This document shows positions 10,946 through 22,570 of a stretch of 64,000 bases of DNA, piece after piece; the first letter of the stretch is position 1, and every line of letters starts with the position of its first letter. Source of the DNA: Margaritifera margaritifera (Eukaryota > Mollusca > Bivalvia > Unionida > Margaritiferidae); assembly GCA_029931535.1 (NCBI GenBank), contig JAQPZY010001688.1:9866001-9930000 (forward strand), read 5' to 3'. The position numbers and the translations under genes are program-made. The notes under the pieces are model-generated. The model had not been told where the DNA came from and ran no database searches. It saw only the letters and a list, made by a program, of their open reading frames with translations.

Positions 10946-12366
10946 GTCTCAGAATGAAGAAATTACTTGAGAGATATGTAGCATTACAAATGTATGCACG
11001 CACAGAATTGCCAGTGGGTGTAATAACAACGGCCGTGACAGTGCCCTTTCGTGCATTGATAATAGAACGAAAGTCTAAATATATTTTCGTAAGGAAGCAA
11101 TTTTCACCGCATGAATGTATTCAAATAGAAATGAAAAGAATGAAATAAAAATAAAAATAGGACATAAATTCAAGCGTAAACGATTAGACGTGGCAACATA
11201 ACGACATAATCCAACTCCTTTTTTCAATTAGTGTGTTTAGTCACAGCTCTAACACCAATATGGCATGCCGCGTGATCTAATCTTGAATGCATAGAAGTAT
11301 ATGATATTTAAGCTGAGAAAAATGAGTTTTTATAATAAGCACTGACATCATAACATTGTGACATCATCCATCGCATACAGTATGACGAGATCCAGCTCAC
11401 CAGATAAATTTCTGCACGTTATGAATCAAATACTGAATGAAGTTGAGTGAAGAATAAAACGAGCTTATTTATTTGAATATTTATAGTTTTCACCCTCCAG
11501 TAATATTAACAATACTGATTAAATTAGACAATGCGATAAACAGATTATTGTATGCGTACTATCTGATATCTCCGGTGGATTTGTTGTTTGGGCGTGGAGA
11601 CGCAAAAGCTAGTCGGCCACGCGCCAAAACAACATGTTTCATGAGATCTGCAATTATGTGGCAATAATTATGTCATCAAGAAAATATGTCATGAATTGAC
11701 ATTATTGATCCGTCGCGCATTTGACCGGAGATAGATCCGGTCGATGATAAGGGCTGAAAACGGCTTCAGTCTTGGTGAAATTTGATTTGTTAAGTTGAAT
11801 CCGGTTGCATATTCAATAAGACTATCATTGTTCATACCTAGAGAAAAAAATGTGCAGTTGCGCATGAACAATGGCATAAATGACGTCACGAAACTTGTGC
11901 AGAACGCTAAGTTGTGCCGAAAACACGCCAATAAGGCCTTGTTTTACTCAACGATCCCGCATGCAACGACCAAGTTCATATTTTAACAAAAGTTTAAATT
12001 AAAAATGTACATAAATTATTTAAAGAATCAGGAGATTTTCTATCCCCTTCACCACCCCCAACCTGTTATAATTTTCCGTCGATACCTTTGAACAGACAGA
12101 ACTGTGTATTTGTTTCGCGTCATCTGTTCTATTCACAGTCGGTCAAAGAACAATCCTTTAGTAATGGCAATACAAGTGCGTTGAAAATTTATATTAGACC
12201 GTTTTAATTTTCTTTCACACTACCTAGGTCCTACTTGAATCAAAGCATCAACGGTTCGATGCCTTTCTTAGTGGATTTTTTTTAGTCATTTGATCAAGGA
12301 ATAGGCCCCTTTTTATGATCACTGCTTTTAGAAGTATTGTTGTGAAGCATATACTATGTAGGTTGC

Positions 12367-12511
<145 letters not shown>

Positions 12512-12743
12512 TAGACTCTGTTGCTACTTCGTCTGATGCAGAGTCTTTTACTTGGCAATGAAAATACCTTTTCTTTTCCATCTTTATTTAATTTATTATT
12601 TGGAAGAAGTCTCCATTTTACCTGGAGTTAAACTGTTATTGCTACCAGTATATATTAGTTTTAGTAACTTTACAACTGATTGGGTTAGCGCATGTGAGAA
12701 TTTACCAGTTGGAACAAATACAGTCGGTTAAATCATCAGAAAC

Positions 12744-12745
<2 letters not shown>

Positions 12746-12797
<52 letters not shown>

Positions 12798-12800
12798 CAA
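12746..12800. repeat. (AAT)n then (AAC)n microsatellite
   Basis: About 15 AAT triplets grading into AAC triplets. Confidence 0.95.
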
Positions 12801-13221
12801 CAGGAATGATGATAACACGAAGACGAGAATGTTGGGAACCTGGCTGTCAGCAGCTTAAGGTACATAAATGATAATTCAGCAACACGTACATGAGAATAAT
12901 TTAATTAGTCATTTTTCAAATTAATTTATAAATTCTGATATAAGCAATTAACATGCGGATATATGCACACATAAAAAAGGGATAGACGTTATTATAACCT
13001 AACTTGCTCTCTCACTCTGTGAAAACTTATTTGCGATGACGTATGACTTATTTGAGGCCAATCGTGATTATTAAATATTTCGTTAAGTTCTCAGGCCATA
13101 TATATCAGCTACCGAAGATTCCTGAATATTTAGAAAAATTTTTTTTTTCGATTTTTAAATTTCAAAACATAACTCTAAATATCTAAAACATATACCTGCA
13201 TCGGATTGTTGTGTGCAGTTA

Positions 13222-13222
<1 letters not shown>

Positions 13223-13301
<79 letters not shown>

Positions 13302-13306
13302 TTTGT

Positions 13307-13340
<34 letters not shown>
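13223..13340. repeat. (TA)n and (TG)n microsatellites
   Basis: About 37 TA dinucleotides (13223-13297) followed by a (TG)n run to about 13339. Confidence 0.95.
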
Positions 13341-13343
<3 letters not shown>

Positions 13344-13835
13344 AAACATGACAAAGCACGGCGCGGCAAGTATGAAAAACTGGCAAAGCGTTTTCGCTCA
13401 TGGAAACGCTATATGAAAATGAAATTATGAATGTTGAATGAAATGTATGTTGCATCTTAGTTCTTTTTCCTATGAAACTTAAACAACACTCGATATTCTT
13501 TGCACAGAATTTACAGAAAAGAAATATAGCCATAGTCATAGATTATAGTATTTATTTTTTCATGTAAATTCATGTTTCCAGTTGATTTTGTTGTACAAAT
13601 TCTAAATTTACAAGTGTAAATTATTATCTATCACGTTTTCAATAAACACTTAAAAAAAACCCAAAGAAACAGGAATCAAACTACAGTTCTACATTTTAAA
13701 CCCGATTTTTTCAAGAATACGGCAAAAGTTCTGTTATTCAGTGCCCAAAACTTGCTCAGATTATTTACGGTTGAAATTGATATCAGTTTTTAAGCAGGAA
13801 ACTGTATTTGATGACAGAAGAAGATATGATTTATT

Positions 13836-13838
<3 letters not shown>

Positions 13839-13898
<60 letters not shown>
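13839..13898. repeat. (CT)n microsatellite
   Basis: About 30 CT dinucleotides in the TRIM intron. Confidence 0.97.
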
Positions 13899-13902
<4 letters not shown>

Positions 13903-14421
13903 TTGCATTATATCTGAGGACACAAAGGTTTGAAGAGTAGAATAAAATAGTGACAATCACCCAGATGTCACAGCATCATATTCAATGCTACGACAAGTTG
14001 CCAGTTGGCTTGTAATAACGTAATAAACCGTTTTTACGTTGTCTGCCCAAAGTTATGTTGTATTAGAAGAAAGCAGTTTGTATTGGTTGTATAGAGGTGA
14101 GAACTCTTTACGCCTAGAAGCGATATGACTGGATTTGATATCTCAACGTGATTCTACTGAAATGCAAGGGGAATACCTGATTGATCTTCATTGCACTAAC
14201 AAATTATTGGAACCTAAGTACCTATAGAAAAGATAATTTATATAACATATACATATTTCTACCCTGAAGTTAGTGACAATCGTCACCACCATTAATTTTT
14301 CGTAATTGCAACATTAGTAGTATGCGAACAGGAATATCTGGTCCACTCTAAAACGGCAAATCCAAAGATCCCCACGTATTTGGACTTTTTTGGATCATGC
14401 TAAAAAAATTTAAAAGGTAAA

Positions 14422-14464
<43 letters not shown>
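14422..14464. repeat. Poly(A) run
   Basis: About 40 A residues. The LINE fragment lies 3' of this run, so it is not that element's own tail. Confidence 0.9.
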
Positions 14465-14466
<2 letters not shown>

Positions 14467-14696
14467 CGGACTGACCTAGAGAAAATTGACTGAATCAGGA
14501 ATGCTAGGAAAGGTACACTTGCTAAAAAAAAAATGAAGAAAAGAACTTTCACTTGTTTTGTCCATAAAAACAAAATAAAACAAACAAAACAAAACAAAAC
14601 AATAAAAAATACTCATATGTTTTGTCCAGATAAGCTCGAATTTTATCCAATTTGTATCAGGTTTACAGCATTTAACTACATGTATCTGTGCAGTCC

Positions 14697-15491
14697 ACAT
14701 CGATGATGAAACCAACGCCAGAATTGCTAAAGCAAGTGTGGCCTTTGGCAGACTACGTGCAAATGTGTAGGAGCACAGAGGCATCAGTCTACAAACAAAA
14801 CTTAAGGTCTACAAAGCCATTGTGTTGCCGATCCTGTGTATGCTTGTGAAACCTGGACGGTGTACAGACGCCATGCCAAGAAACTGAACCATTTTCACAG
14901 GGCTGCCTGAAGAAACTAATGCGGATAAGATGGCACGACAGTGTCCCAGATACTGAGGTTCTAACACAGGCAGGAATTATAAGCATCCACACTCTGCTGA
15001 TGCAATTACAGTTGAGATGGGCAGGCCACGTCACCAGGATGTCAGAAGAGCGACTACCAAAGAAGATCTTTTACTGCGAGCTGAAGGAGGGAAAGCGATC
15101 TCAGGGTAGTCAGAAGAAACGCTTCAAAGATTTCCTCAATTCATCCTTGAAACACTTCAACACTGACCCTGAGTTTTGGGAAGATCTCACCCAGGATCGC
15201 TCCACCTGGCGGAGACTCATCCATATAGGAGCTACAGATTTTGAATGGAGGAGAACTGCAGAGGCAGTGCAGAAGTGTGAGCAGCGTAAATCTCAGAACT
15301 GCAGCACTTCCACCATTTATCAGGCAAACCCAAGCGGTATCTCCTGTCCAGTGTTCCACAGACAGTTCAGAGCACAAATTGGCCTGATCAGCCATTCACC
15401 TACTCACAGAACCAAACCAGTTAATGATGTCAAGGTCATCTTCGAACTCAAAAGACGAACAACAACAACAACAAATTTCACTGATAAGTAA
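14697..15491 (+). mobile_element. Non-LTR retrotransposon (LINE) 3' fragment, frameshifted
   Basis: The frame 14919-15491 encodes 190 residues of the region after a LINE reverse transcriptase: LMRIRWHDSVPDTEVL, QLRWAGHVTRMSEERLPK, GKRSQGSQKKRFKDF and DRSTWRRLIHIGA. Near residues 142-163 it has a degenerate terminal Cys/His motif, SCPVFHRQFRAQIGLISH. Upstream DNA from about 14697 matches the thumb region (ARIAKASVAFGRL, LKVYKAIVLPIL, YACETWTVYRR) in shifting frames with stops. The element is therefore 5'-truncated and broken. It sits antisense to the TRIM gene within its intron. Confidence 0.85.
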
Positions 15492-15886
15492 AATTTGATA
15501 GACCTGATGGTTTTTATTTTATTTTATTTATTTATTTTTTATTTTTTTAATTTTTTTGGCAGTGGTCCAGAAACTTACAATTTCATACTATTAACACTGA
15601 AAAAAAAATATTTCAGTAATTATCTTAATCAAACATGTCATGATAAGACTGACAATAATATTATAATAATGAAATATTTCAATAATTATTTTTAGTCGCG
15701 CATGCCATGATATAAAGTTATGTCAAGGTTAGCTGTTTCCTATTCATACTCTTTTTATAAGGGGTGGTGGTGAAATATTTACATTTTATTACAGCAATAG
15801 GGTGAACGAATTTAAAGCTTAACTACGGTAATAACATAATGTAAAGTCAATACATAATGTTAACATTTGTATTCAGTCTAACACTT
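15492..15886. other. AT-rich intronic DNA
   Basis: T-rich low-complexity sequence with two short similar blocks (near 15620-15650 and 15660-15700: ATATTTCAATAATTAT then CATGCCATGATA). No gene seen. Confidence 0.5.
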
Positions 15887-15968
15887 GGAGCTAAGTCTGG
15901 GCGGTTATCGAACCCGCAATCTCTGAATTACGAGTCCAACGCTCTATGACCTGAGCTACCGCGGCTCC
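15887..15968 (-). repeat. tRNA-Thr(CGU)-like SINE head, inverted copy
   Basis: The minus strand reads GGAGCCGCGGTAGCTCAG (acceptor stem and A box), an anticodon arm TTGGACTCGTAATTCAG with CGT in the loop, and a B box GCGGGTTCGATAACCGC. The arms carry mismatches and the 3' acceptor strand only partly pairs, so this is a tRNA-derived repeat or pseudogene rather than a working tRNA. Confidence 0.65.
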
Positions 15969-15975
15969 CACACAT

Positions 15976-16220
15976 GGGGATAGAGAGTCGGACTCGTAAT
16001 CCAAGGGTCGAGGGTTCAATACCCGCCTAGACTAGCCCAGGTCGGCGGCCCTGGGAAAGGCACTTAGCTCTCATTTCCTCTGCATGATATAGCCACTAAT
16101 GTGCTAAAAGTGCCGCTACAACAACACAATAACAAGAGCAACAACATAAAACATAACACGCAATGAAGTGCCGTTACAACAACAACAACATAAAATATAA
16201 CACGCGATGAAAAACATGTG
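15976..16220 (+). mobile_element. tRNA-Thr-like SINE with tail
   Basis: The plus strand reads GATAGAGAGTCGGACTCGTA, again with CGT in the loop, then B box GGGTTCAATACCCGCC. After it come CCCTGGGAAAGGCACTTAG and a pair of about 55-bp direct repeats containing AACAACAACATAAAA and TAACACG. The A box is weak. Only about 8 bp separate it from the opposite-facing head at 15887-15968. Confidence 0.6.
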
Positions 16221-18153
16221 AAAAATGAATTCTGCCATAAATCAAATACATGTTTAAATATAAAATGGGTTGATGAAATCTTAATAATTATAAAATATTA
16301 AATACTCAACACGATGAAAATAAGTTTATAAATTTACAGGTGAAATCCAGCAAAACGTATTTACATTTACTTGGTATCTTCCTTACACAACATAACAAAG
16401 GAAATGAAGTTCATGTTTTCTTTACATAAATATGTACTTGTGGTTCATTCTCTTTTGAATGTAGTTGCATGATGGAGGCGTATTCAAATTCTGGTTCCGG
16501 CATTGGTATGCAGTCTCTATATTTATCTGAATGTTTCTTTTTGGACTTAATAAAATAAACAAAAAAAACAAAACAAAACAACAACAACAACAACGGGTTG
16601 GTAATAGACAACACCCAAGCGCAGTCAGCACACACAGAGTTCAAATGTTACAGTTTCACTTAACTGACAAAATGTATATACTTAATTATTATCGAAGGAA
16701 AGAAACTAACGTAACGGAGAAACGTTTTTTTTTTTTTTATTTATTTTTTTATATATATTTTTTTTATGGCATTCTGTTATAACTTTATCTTATTACATTG
16801 TTGTTATTATCCCGTAGGTCACCTGCAATTTTACTACAAATGGCTAACATGGATTTGGTACGTGAGCTGCTGTGTTTATCGTTTGATGAATGGTCAAAAT
16901 GCAACACACGATTATCACAGAAAGAGAACACACACACACACACACACAAAAGATTCGGACTGCACCTGTAGTCTAATTGTGTAAAATATCTTGTCATTAT
17001 ATCCCGGGTAAGATATTCTGTACCGATAAAACTTTAATAACAAATTGATACTGTAAGGTATGAAGAGGAATCATTAAAAATAGATTTTTTCTTTGTTTGA
17101 AATGAAAATTCGCTGTGCACAAAAATGAATTCGCCGCCACCCTTTGCGTCTTTTTGAAACATATTACAGCTGCATATTATTCAGAAACTTTTTTTCGCGG
17201 ATTTTATTTCCATAAAATCTGCTGCTCGAAATAAAACATCAGTTTTAATGTCCTCAAAAAGTGTGATTTTCATGCATAATTTATGTTTTCTATATATATT
17301 AAATATTTTAAATAAGTTTAAAAATAACACCAGACTTAACATATTTGTGAATATCTTAATCCTTCTGCAGGACACAGACTTTAACCTGCAATTAATACAC
17401 TGGGGATTTGTATCGAGACTGTTATGACTACGTAGCTTACCCCTTCCCCCCTCCCTCCCCTTTTTTTCCCTTGGGGATGAAAGGAAAATGAGCTCAACAA
17501 TATAAGTCAAGGGAGGTAAAAAAAATGAACACAACAATATAACAGTTCAATGGAGGTAAATCGACATCGTTGGGAATATAATTTTTCCTGCGGATCTAAT
17601 GCAGGAAAAGGAGACGCTAATGTGTGACTTTCAAAATCAAACCAATAACATGTTGGTATGATCATCGTCATTAATCACGTTACGGAGTCACGTATTCATT
17701 TGTTTGAGCAAAAACGGCAGTTTCTAGAAAATCACAAGAATACTTCCAGTAATTTGCTAATAACGGGTAATTCTTTGCTGCTAGTATCGCATATTATTCC
17801 TTGAAATAAACGGCAAAATAAATTACGATATTGCCTAGATAACAATGATGACGAATAATAATAATAATAATCATAATAATAATAATAATAACCTTTGCTA
17901 CAATCGTTGCCGGAATAATAATTTCATTCATAGTCAGCCTAAGATTTCTCATTCGGTTATCTCGTCATTGTTCTATACCATAACTGAGAGAGAGGTTCCT
18001 ATGGAGAAAAAAAATCAAGAAAATAAAAAATTTCTACGACAATGTTAAAGCTGTCGCTAATGTATGAAATAAATTGTAAAATTCACATTTAATCATAAGA
18101 AAGATTGTTTGCTTCATATTATGAGAAGATATTTTATCTTGTATGCAACATAT
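16221..18153. other. Remaining TRIM intron sequence
   Basis: Contains (CAA)n near 16577, T-rich runs at 16727-16765, (AC)n near 16930 and (AAT)n at 17855-17890. No exon is supported; a 118-codon minus frame at 17181-17537 has no recognisable domain. Confidence 0.5.
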
Positions 18154-18171
18154 TTATATAAGTGAACATAC

Positions 18172-19137
18172 CTGCGTATCGCTCCCGTATTTCATGACCG
18201 TCTCCAAAGTCACATGTGAGTTTCGCACCGCATTTAACAACGCCTGGCATGCGTGACTTTCCTCTTGTTTCCGAATTGCTTCTTGTTTGTATAGTTGATT
18301 TCCTTCCGATTTCACCTTGCGTTCTAAATCATCAAGAAGGCCATTGATTTTGTTTCTGATCTCTTTTATTTTGTCGGTCATTTCTTGTACTTGCGATTCA
18401 AGACTAACTATGTTTGAATCATTTCTTTTCTCGAAGTCCATGAGGTGTTTTTCAAGTTTCTTCATCTCTTCAATGACCTCGAGAGGTTTGACTTCCTGTA
18501 GAAGTTTCTTGGCATCTTTCCCTAATTCCATAACTTGACCGCAGAATCTGTGATGAACGATACAACAATTGGCACAACAAGAAATCTTATGTTCTTCGCA
18601 ATAGAACTTGAATTCTTCTCCCTCGTGTTCCTGACAGCGAAAAACCTTGTCAAACCTGATAATGTTCTTTGGCTTGTTTGTCACCTCCTCCATTGTTAAA
18701 ATAGAGTGGTCTTTCGATACCCTTTGTTTCTGGTGAACCTTGAAACAAGTTGCACACATTGCCTCCTCACATACCACACAGAATCCATTAGCTGTGATAG
18801 AGACGCCATCAGACAGACAACAATCACATAATCTTTCCACTTCATCTTTGTATTCGCCTCCTGTCGATTGTAAAATGGAATTGATCGGAAAGAGAGAAGC
18901 CCACGTTTTTGAAGGTTTATCTTTCCTGGGAATGGGAACCATGGTTCTGCATACTGGACATTCAAACTGGTTCAGTTCCTTCACCTTTGCTGCCTTGGAC
19001 GAAATACAATCCTCCAGACAACCTTGGCAAAAGGAATGTAGGCAAGGTAGCTGTCTGGGTGTTTTAAATTTACCAAGGCAGATCGGGCAATGGGGTTTTT
19101 CTGCATACTGAACATGTACTGGATCTGCAACCGCCAT
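18172..19137 (-). CDS. TRIM family E3 ubiquitin ligase, exon 1: RING, two B-boxes, coiled coil
   Basis: Exon 1 encodes residues 1-322 of a predicted 659-residue TRIM protein. The C3HC4 RING (C17, C20, C32, H34, C37, C40, C60, C63; CPICLGKF and CPVC motifs) should recruit an E2 enzyme and transfer ubiquitin. B-box 1 (C104, C107, C120, C123, C128, C131, H135, H144) and B-box 2 (C168, H171, C180, H183, C188, C191, H195) retain their zinc ligands. Residues about 200-305 are a charged heptad-rich coiled coil for dimerisation. I place the start at the ATG at 19137 (ATGGCGGTT); the frame is open a little further but without another ATG. The exon ends ACG CAG|GTATGT at 18172 in phase 0 and splices to 9553. 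Mollusc genomes carry large families of such genes, many linked to innate immunity or development; the target here is unknown. Confidence 0.88.
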
Positions 19138-19830
19138 TTCAATCAAATTTTTCTATCCTTTGTGAAGAATGAAAATTGAAAACTTGCAGATTTTGTAAAT
19201 GCCTTGTGAAGCTGTGTCCCTTCTTCTTGGTGATGTAATATCGTTCCCAGAATGCAATGCGTTGTCGTTATCGAATCTTGAACGCGACGTAGCAACATAC
19301 AAAGAGAACTGAAATACATAAGTAGGTCAGGTTACCTAAACAGTGTCTTTATCTACTTTCAACACGTACCTTACTTGATCAGTAAACGCCATACATACCC
19401 ATTCCCTCACCCCCCCCCCCCCCCCCACATTACTGGTAGCTTTGGTATCACATGTATATATGATATTAACCTGAAGAAGTCGTCATGAGATTTTTAATTT
19501 CTTCTGGCATGAATCTCAAATAGTCACCTATGATGAATGACTTCATTCCTTTTAATTCGATTTTTGTACACATGAAAATTTTAAAAGATGCAACAATAAC
19601 ATGGATGCAAAGTTAAAGCAATATTTCATGCCAAAATATTTGAAAGAAAAATTTGATGGATGAAATTTGTAGTCACTGAAATTATTATTGTTATGCTTAG
19701 GAAAGATATAAAATATGCAATTGATAATTATACTGATGTAAACTGTTAATTTAAAATATCCAGCTAAGGCTAAATAAAACTACTCAGTTATAATTTAATT
19801 GTTAAAAAGAATAAATCCAGTAAAAGGAAA
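19138..19830. other. Upstream region of the TRIM gene
   Basis: This should hold the 5' UTR and promoter, on the minus strand. No clear TATA box was identified. A poly(C) run of about 16 bases lies near 19411-19427. Confidence 0.4.
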
Positions 19831-19839
19831 CAAAATAAA

Positions 19840-20050
19840 TAATGAATGTCAAGGGTGATACAAGTTTTGTATATGTATTTTTGCTTTGAAAATAATGAAT
19901 GTCATGGAGATGCAAGTTTTGTATATGCATTTTACTTTAAAAATAATGAATGCCAAGGGTGATACAAGCTGGTATATGTATTTTTACTTTAAAAATAAGG
20001 AATGTCATGGGTGAAAAAAGTTTCGAATATGTATTTTTATCTTCAAGCAC
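19840..20050. repeat. About 52-bp tandem repeat, four copies
   Basis: AATAATGAATGTCAAGGGTG followed by ATACAAGTTTTGTATATGTA and TTTTTACTTT recurs four times with substitutions. Confidence 0.8.
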
Positions 20051-22290
20051 GTTATTAACAATTATAATATCCATGAAGGGAAAGTAACAATTATATTTGA
20101 GCAACATTTAAATTATTACATTATTACATTATTTTGTATTAAATTGTTATAAACAACACTATTAATAGATGCTGATATGTAGATCATTATTGTTACTAGA
20201 GATGATTCCACTTCTATTGTTAGTGTATGTAAGGTAATACATCATCATGCATGGTTAACGTACTAAATAAAATAAACGCCAATATATGCCACAAATGTCA
20301 CAGTATCATCTCTCAACCCCTTGCCAAAAAGTGTAAAAATTGATAAACAGGGAAAAAATGGTGGAATTTTATACACGAGCCTTTGTAATAAAGGACTTCC
20401 GATCGATTGCTGAGGCCATTCCACGAGCATCACCTTGCTGATGAAACTCCCATAAGCTTGGTTTGTCGTCTGAAATAACCTCAGCATCGATCTCGCCAAT
20501 CTCTAGAACACCATTTACCAATAAAAATTGCATTTATTTATGCAAATAGTCTTAATACAATGTATTTCTAAGTATAAGCATTTTATGAAATACATCATAA
20601 ACATTGCAATATTGTCTAAAGATCTGAACACTTTTCAGTTTGTTTCATAACAAATCTTCATATGAAATATTCATAATAATACACTGAGGATAAAAAGTTA
20701 CATTAATAAATAAAAAATATTACAGGTTAATATTTAAAAAAAAATTTTTTTTTCAAGGATGCTTATGAAGCACAATTTTCAGGATTTTATTTTAATATAT
20801 CAATGCTTGCGGTTACGGGTTCGGTAACAGACGTACAGATTAGATGGGATCAAATATGGAAGTGGGTTTCACATGTTTCAAACCTCTGACGAGTACATAA
20901 GGTACGATTTCTCCATAGGTACAAAAAAGTTTGTCATGCAGATAAGGTATAATCGGGAGGAGGGTTCGTGAGTTAGTTTTAGACCCAACCCAGATTATAT
21001 GCAGTGCGTGACACCAACATATTTTATAAACACCAGGACATGAAACGCTTCAGCGTTACAAATTTGCAGAAGAATGTCCACAAATAAAATGCTAAATACA
21101 CAAGAAAACATAGAAGTAGCCAAGCCTTCTGGTAAAAATGTGCAATTGGTGAAAAACAAGTACATATAATGTCTGCAGACAATACACCGTAGTGGGCAAT
21201 ACACAACATATGCAAAACAATTAATGACGGTCAAAACACGTCGTCTGCCAAAAAATGTGCTCACCTGTTATCCAGATTTGTGACAGTTAAGCGTAACTTG
21301 TGCTTAAAACAAACTGGGTCATTTAGAGTTTTCTGAAAAAGCAAATTGTATGGACACAAATACACGTTCCGATGGTGTAGTGAATGAAATACCATGCTGT
21401 AAACATGCAAAATATAACACGTTGAACAACAGTTATTTTTAAACATGAACTTGACCGGCAAAGCAAAACATACAGTACAGTTGTATACTTGCTGTTGCTT
21501 TGTCAATCATGACATAATTTTGTCTTCTTCTGTATTTGTTGTTATTTATCATGCAAATTATTTGAAATATAAGCAGAATAAATTACTGTTCTCTTAATAC
21601 AACTGTTTCCTTTAAAACATATATTTAAAAAGTCCATCCTTAGGACGGTTCCAGGAGTCCAGAGATGGAATACCCCATAGCTGAGGAAATCATTGAGAAA
21701 ACACTGTACCACAACTGTTCACGGGGCAGTAGTCCTTGCACTTAAAATTTTAGGTCAAAAGCAATATTCCTTCAAACCAGTATTGGAAAAATACTCTCTA
21801 CAGCATCACTGAACTGAAATTAAGTTGAAGTATGGCTCAATCTTATAAAAATAGAGAACTCTTAACTAATGTAGATCTGATAGTCGGCAATAAAAGTGAA
21901 TGTTCTGATGACCTTTACAATTTCCGATCCATGTATTTTTATTAGCCTATTAGACAGAGGGTTGTATTTTGTGTTACTGTGTTTTGATTCCATTATTATA
22001 GCCATATTTCTCTTTTAGAAGCACACTTTCCTCCATTTTATAACTTGCTGTATTTATTATTTTTCCTTGGAATTGTTTATTTCAGTGATCAGAAGATTTA
22101 GTGTGAAATATTATATTTGCCTGAAATAATTCAATTAAATCTGACTTAACAATTTCTCATCGCCAACTTGAAAAGTTGTACATTTTTTTTTCTTCTCATG
22201 CCTAACTTAGGTTAGTTATTTTTAATTTCATGTGTAGGATCAATATAAATGGAATGCATCTATATGATTAAAATTATTTACCCTTTGATT
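20051..22290. other. AT-rich DNA without a recognised gene
   Basis: Several minus-strand frames of 63-89 codons (20263-20499, 20995-21264, 21261-21506) show no domain and no convincing splice sites. A block at about 22010-22090 (GAAGCACACTTTCCTCC, TTTATTATTTTTCCTTGG) is repeated at 22480-22570, flanking the exon-like segment at 22295. Confidence 0.45.
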
Positions 22291-22294
22291 TCAG

Positions 22295-22409
22295 ATGGAA
22301 ATGCACACTGCTTCACTTGAAGTTTTGGTGCTCTTAAGGAATGTAGTACTACAGGTGCCTTGGAATTGTCCTTGGACTGATGGGCACTGCCTCCACATAT
22401 TTGTCTAAG
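22295..22409 (+). other. Exon-like segment with strong splice sites (possible 5' UTR exon)
   Basis: TTTACCCTTTGATTTCAG precedes 22295 and TCTAAG|GTAAGG follows 22409, both good matches to splice consensus. No frame is open throughout beyond 39 codons. The latter part can read CLGIVLGLMGTASTYLSK, a membrane-like stretch, but only if the exon starts later. It could be an upstream non-coding exon of the gene starting at 30084, or chance. Confidence 0.3.
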
Positions 22410-22570
22410 GTAAGGGAATCAAACTGTCTCTTCTCAATTTTCTATTATTTGCTCTTGCCTCTTTTGATTTATTTATTATAAGCTACTTTTCACTTTTGGA
22501 AGCACACATTCTTCCTTTTTTCAACTCCCTTTAACTTGTTGTACTTATTATTTTTGCTTGGCATTTTTCT

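Noticed and set aside
14400..14784. Phe-rich minus-strand frames upstream of the LINE fragment
   Set aside because: They translate the poly(A) run and adjacent A-rich DNA.
15887..15968. Functional tRNA-Thr gene
   Set aside because: Stem mismatches, poor 3' acceptor pairing and an opposed second head indicate a tRNA-derived repeat.
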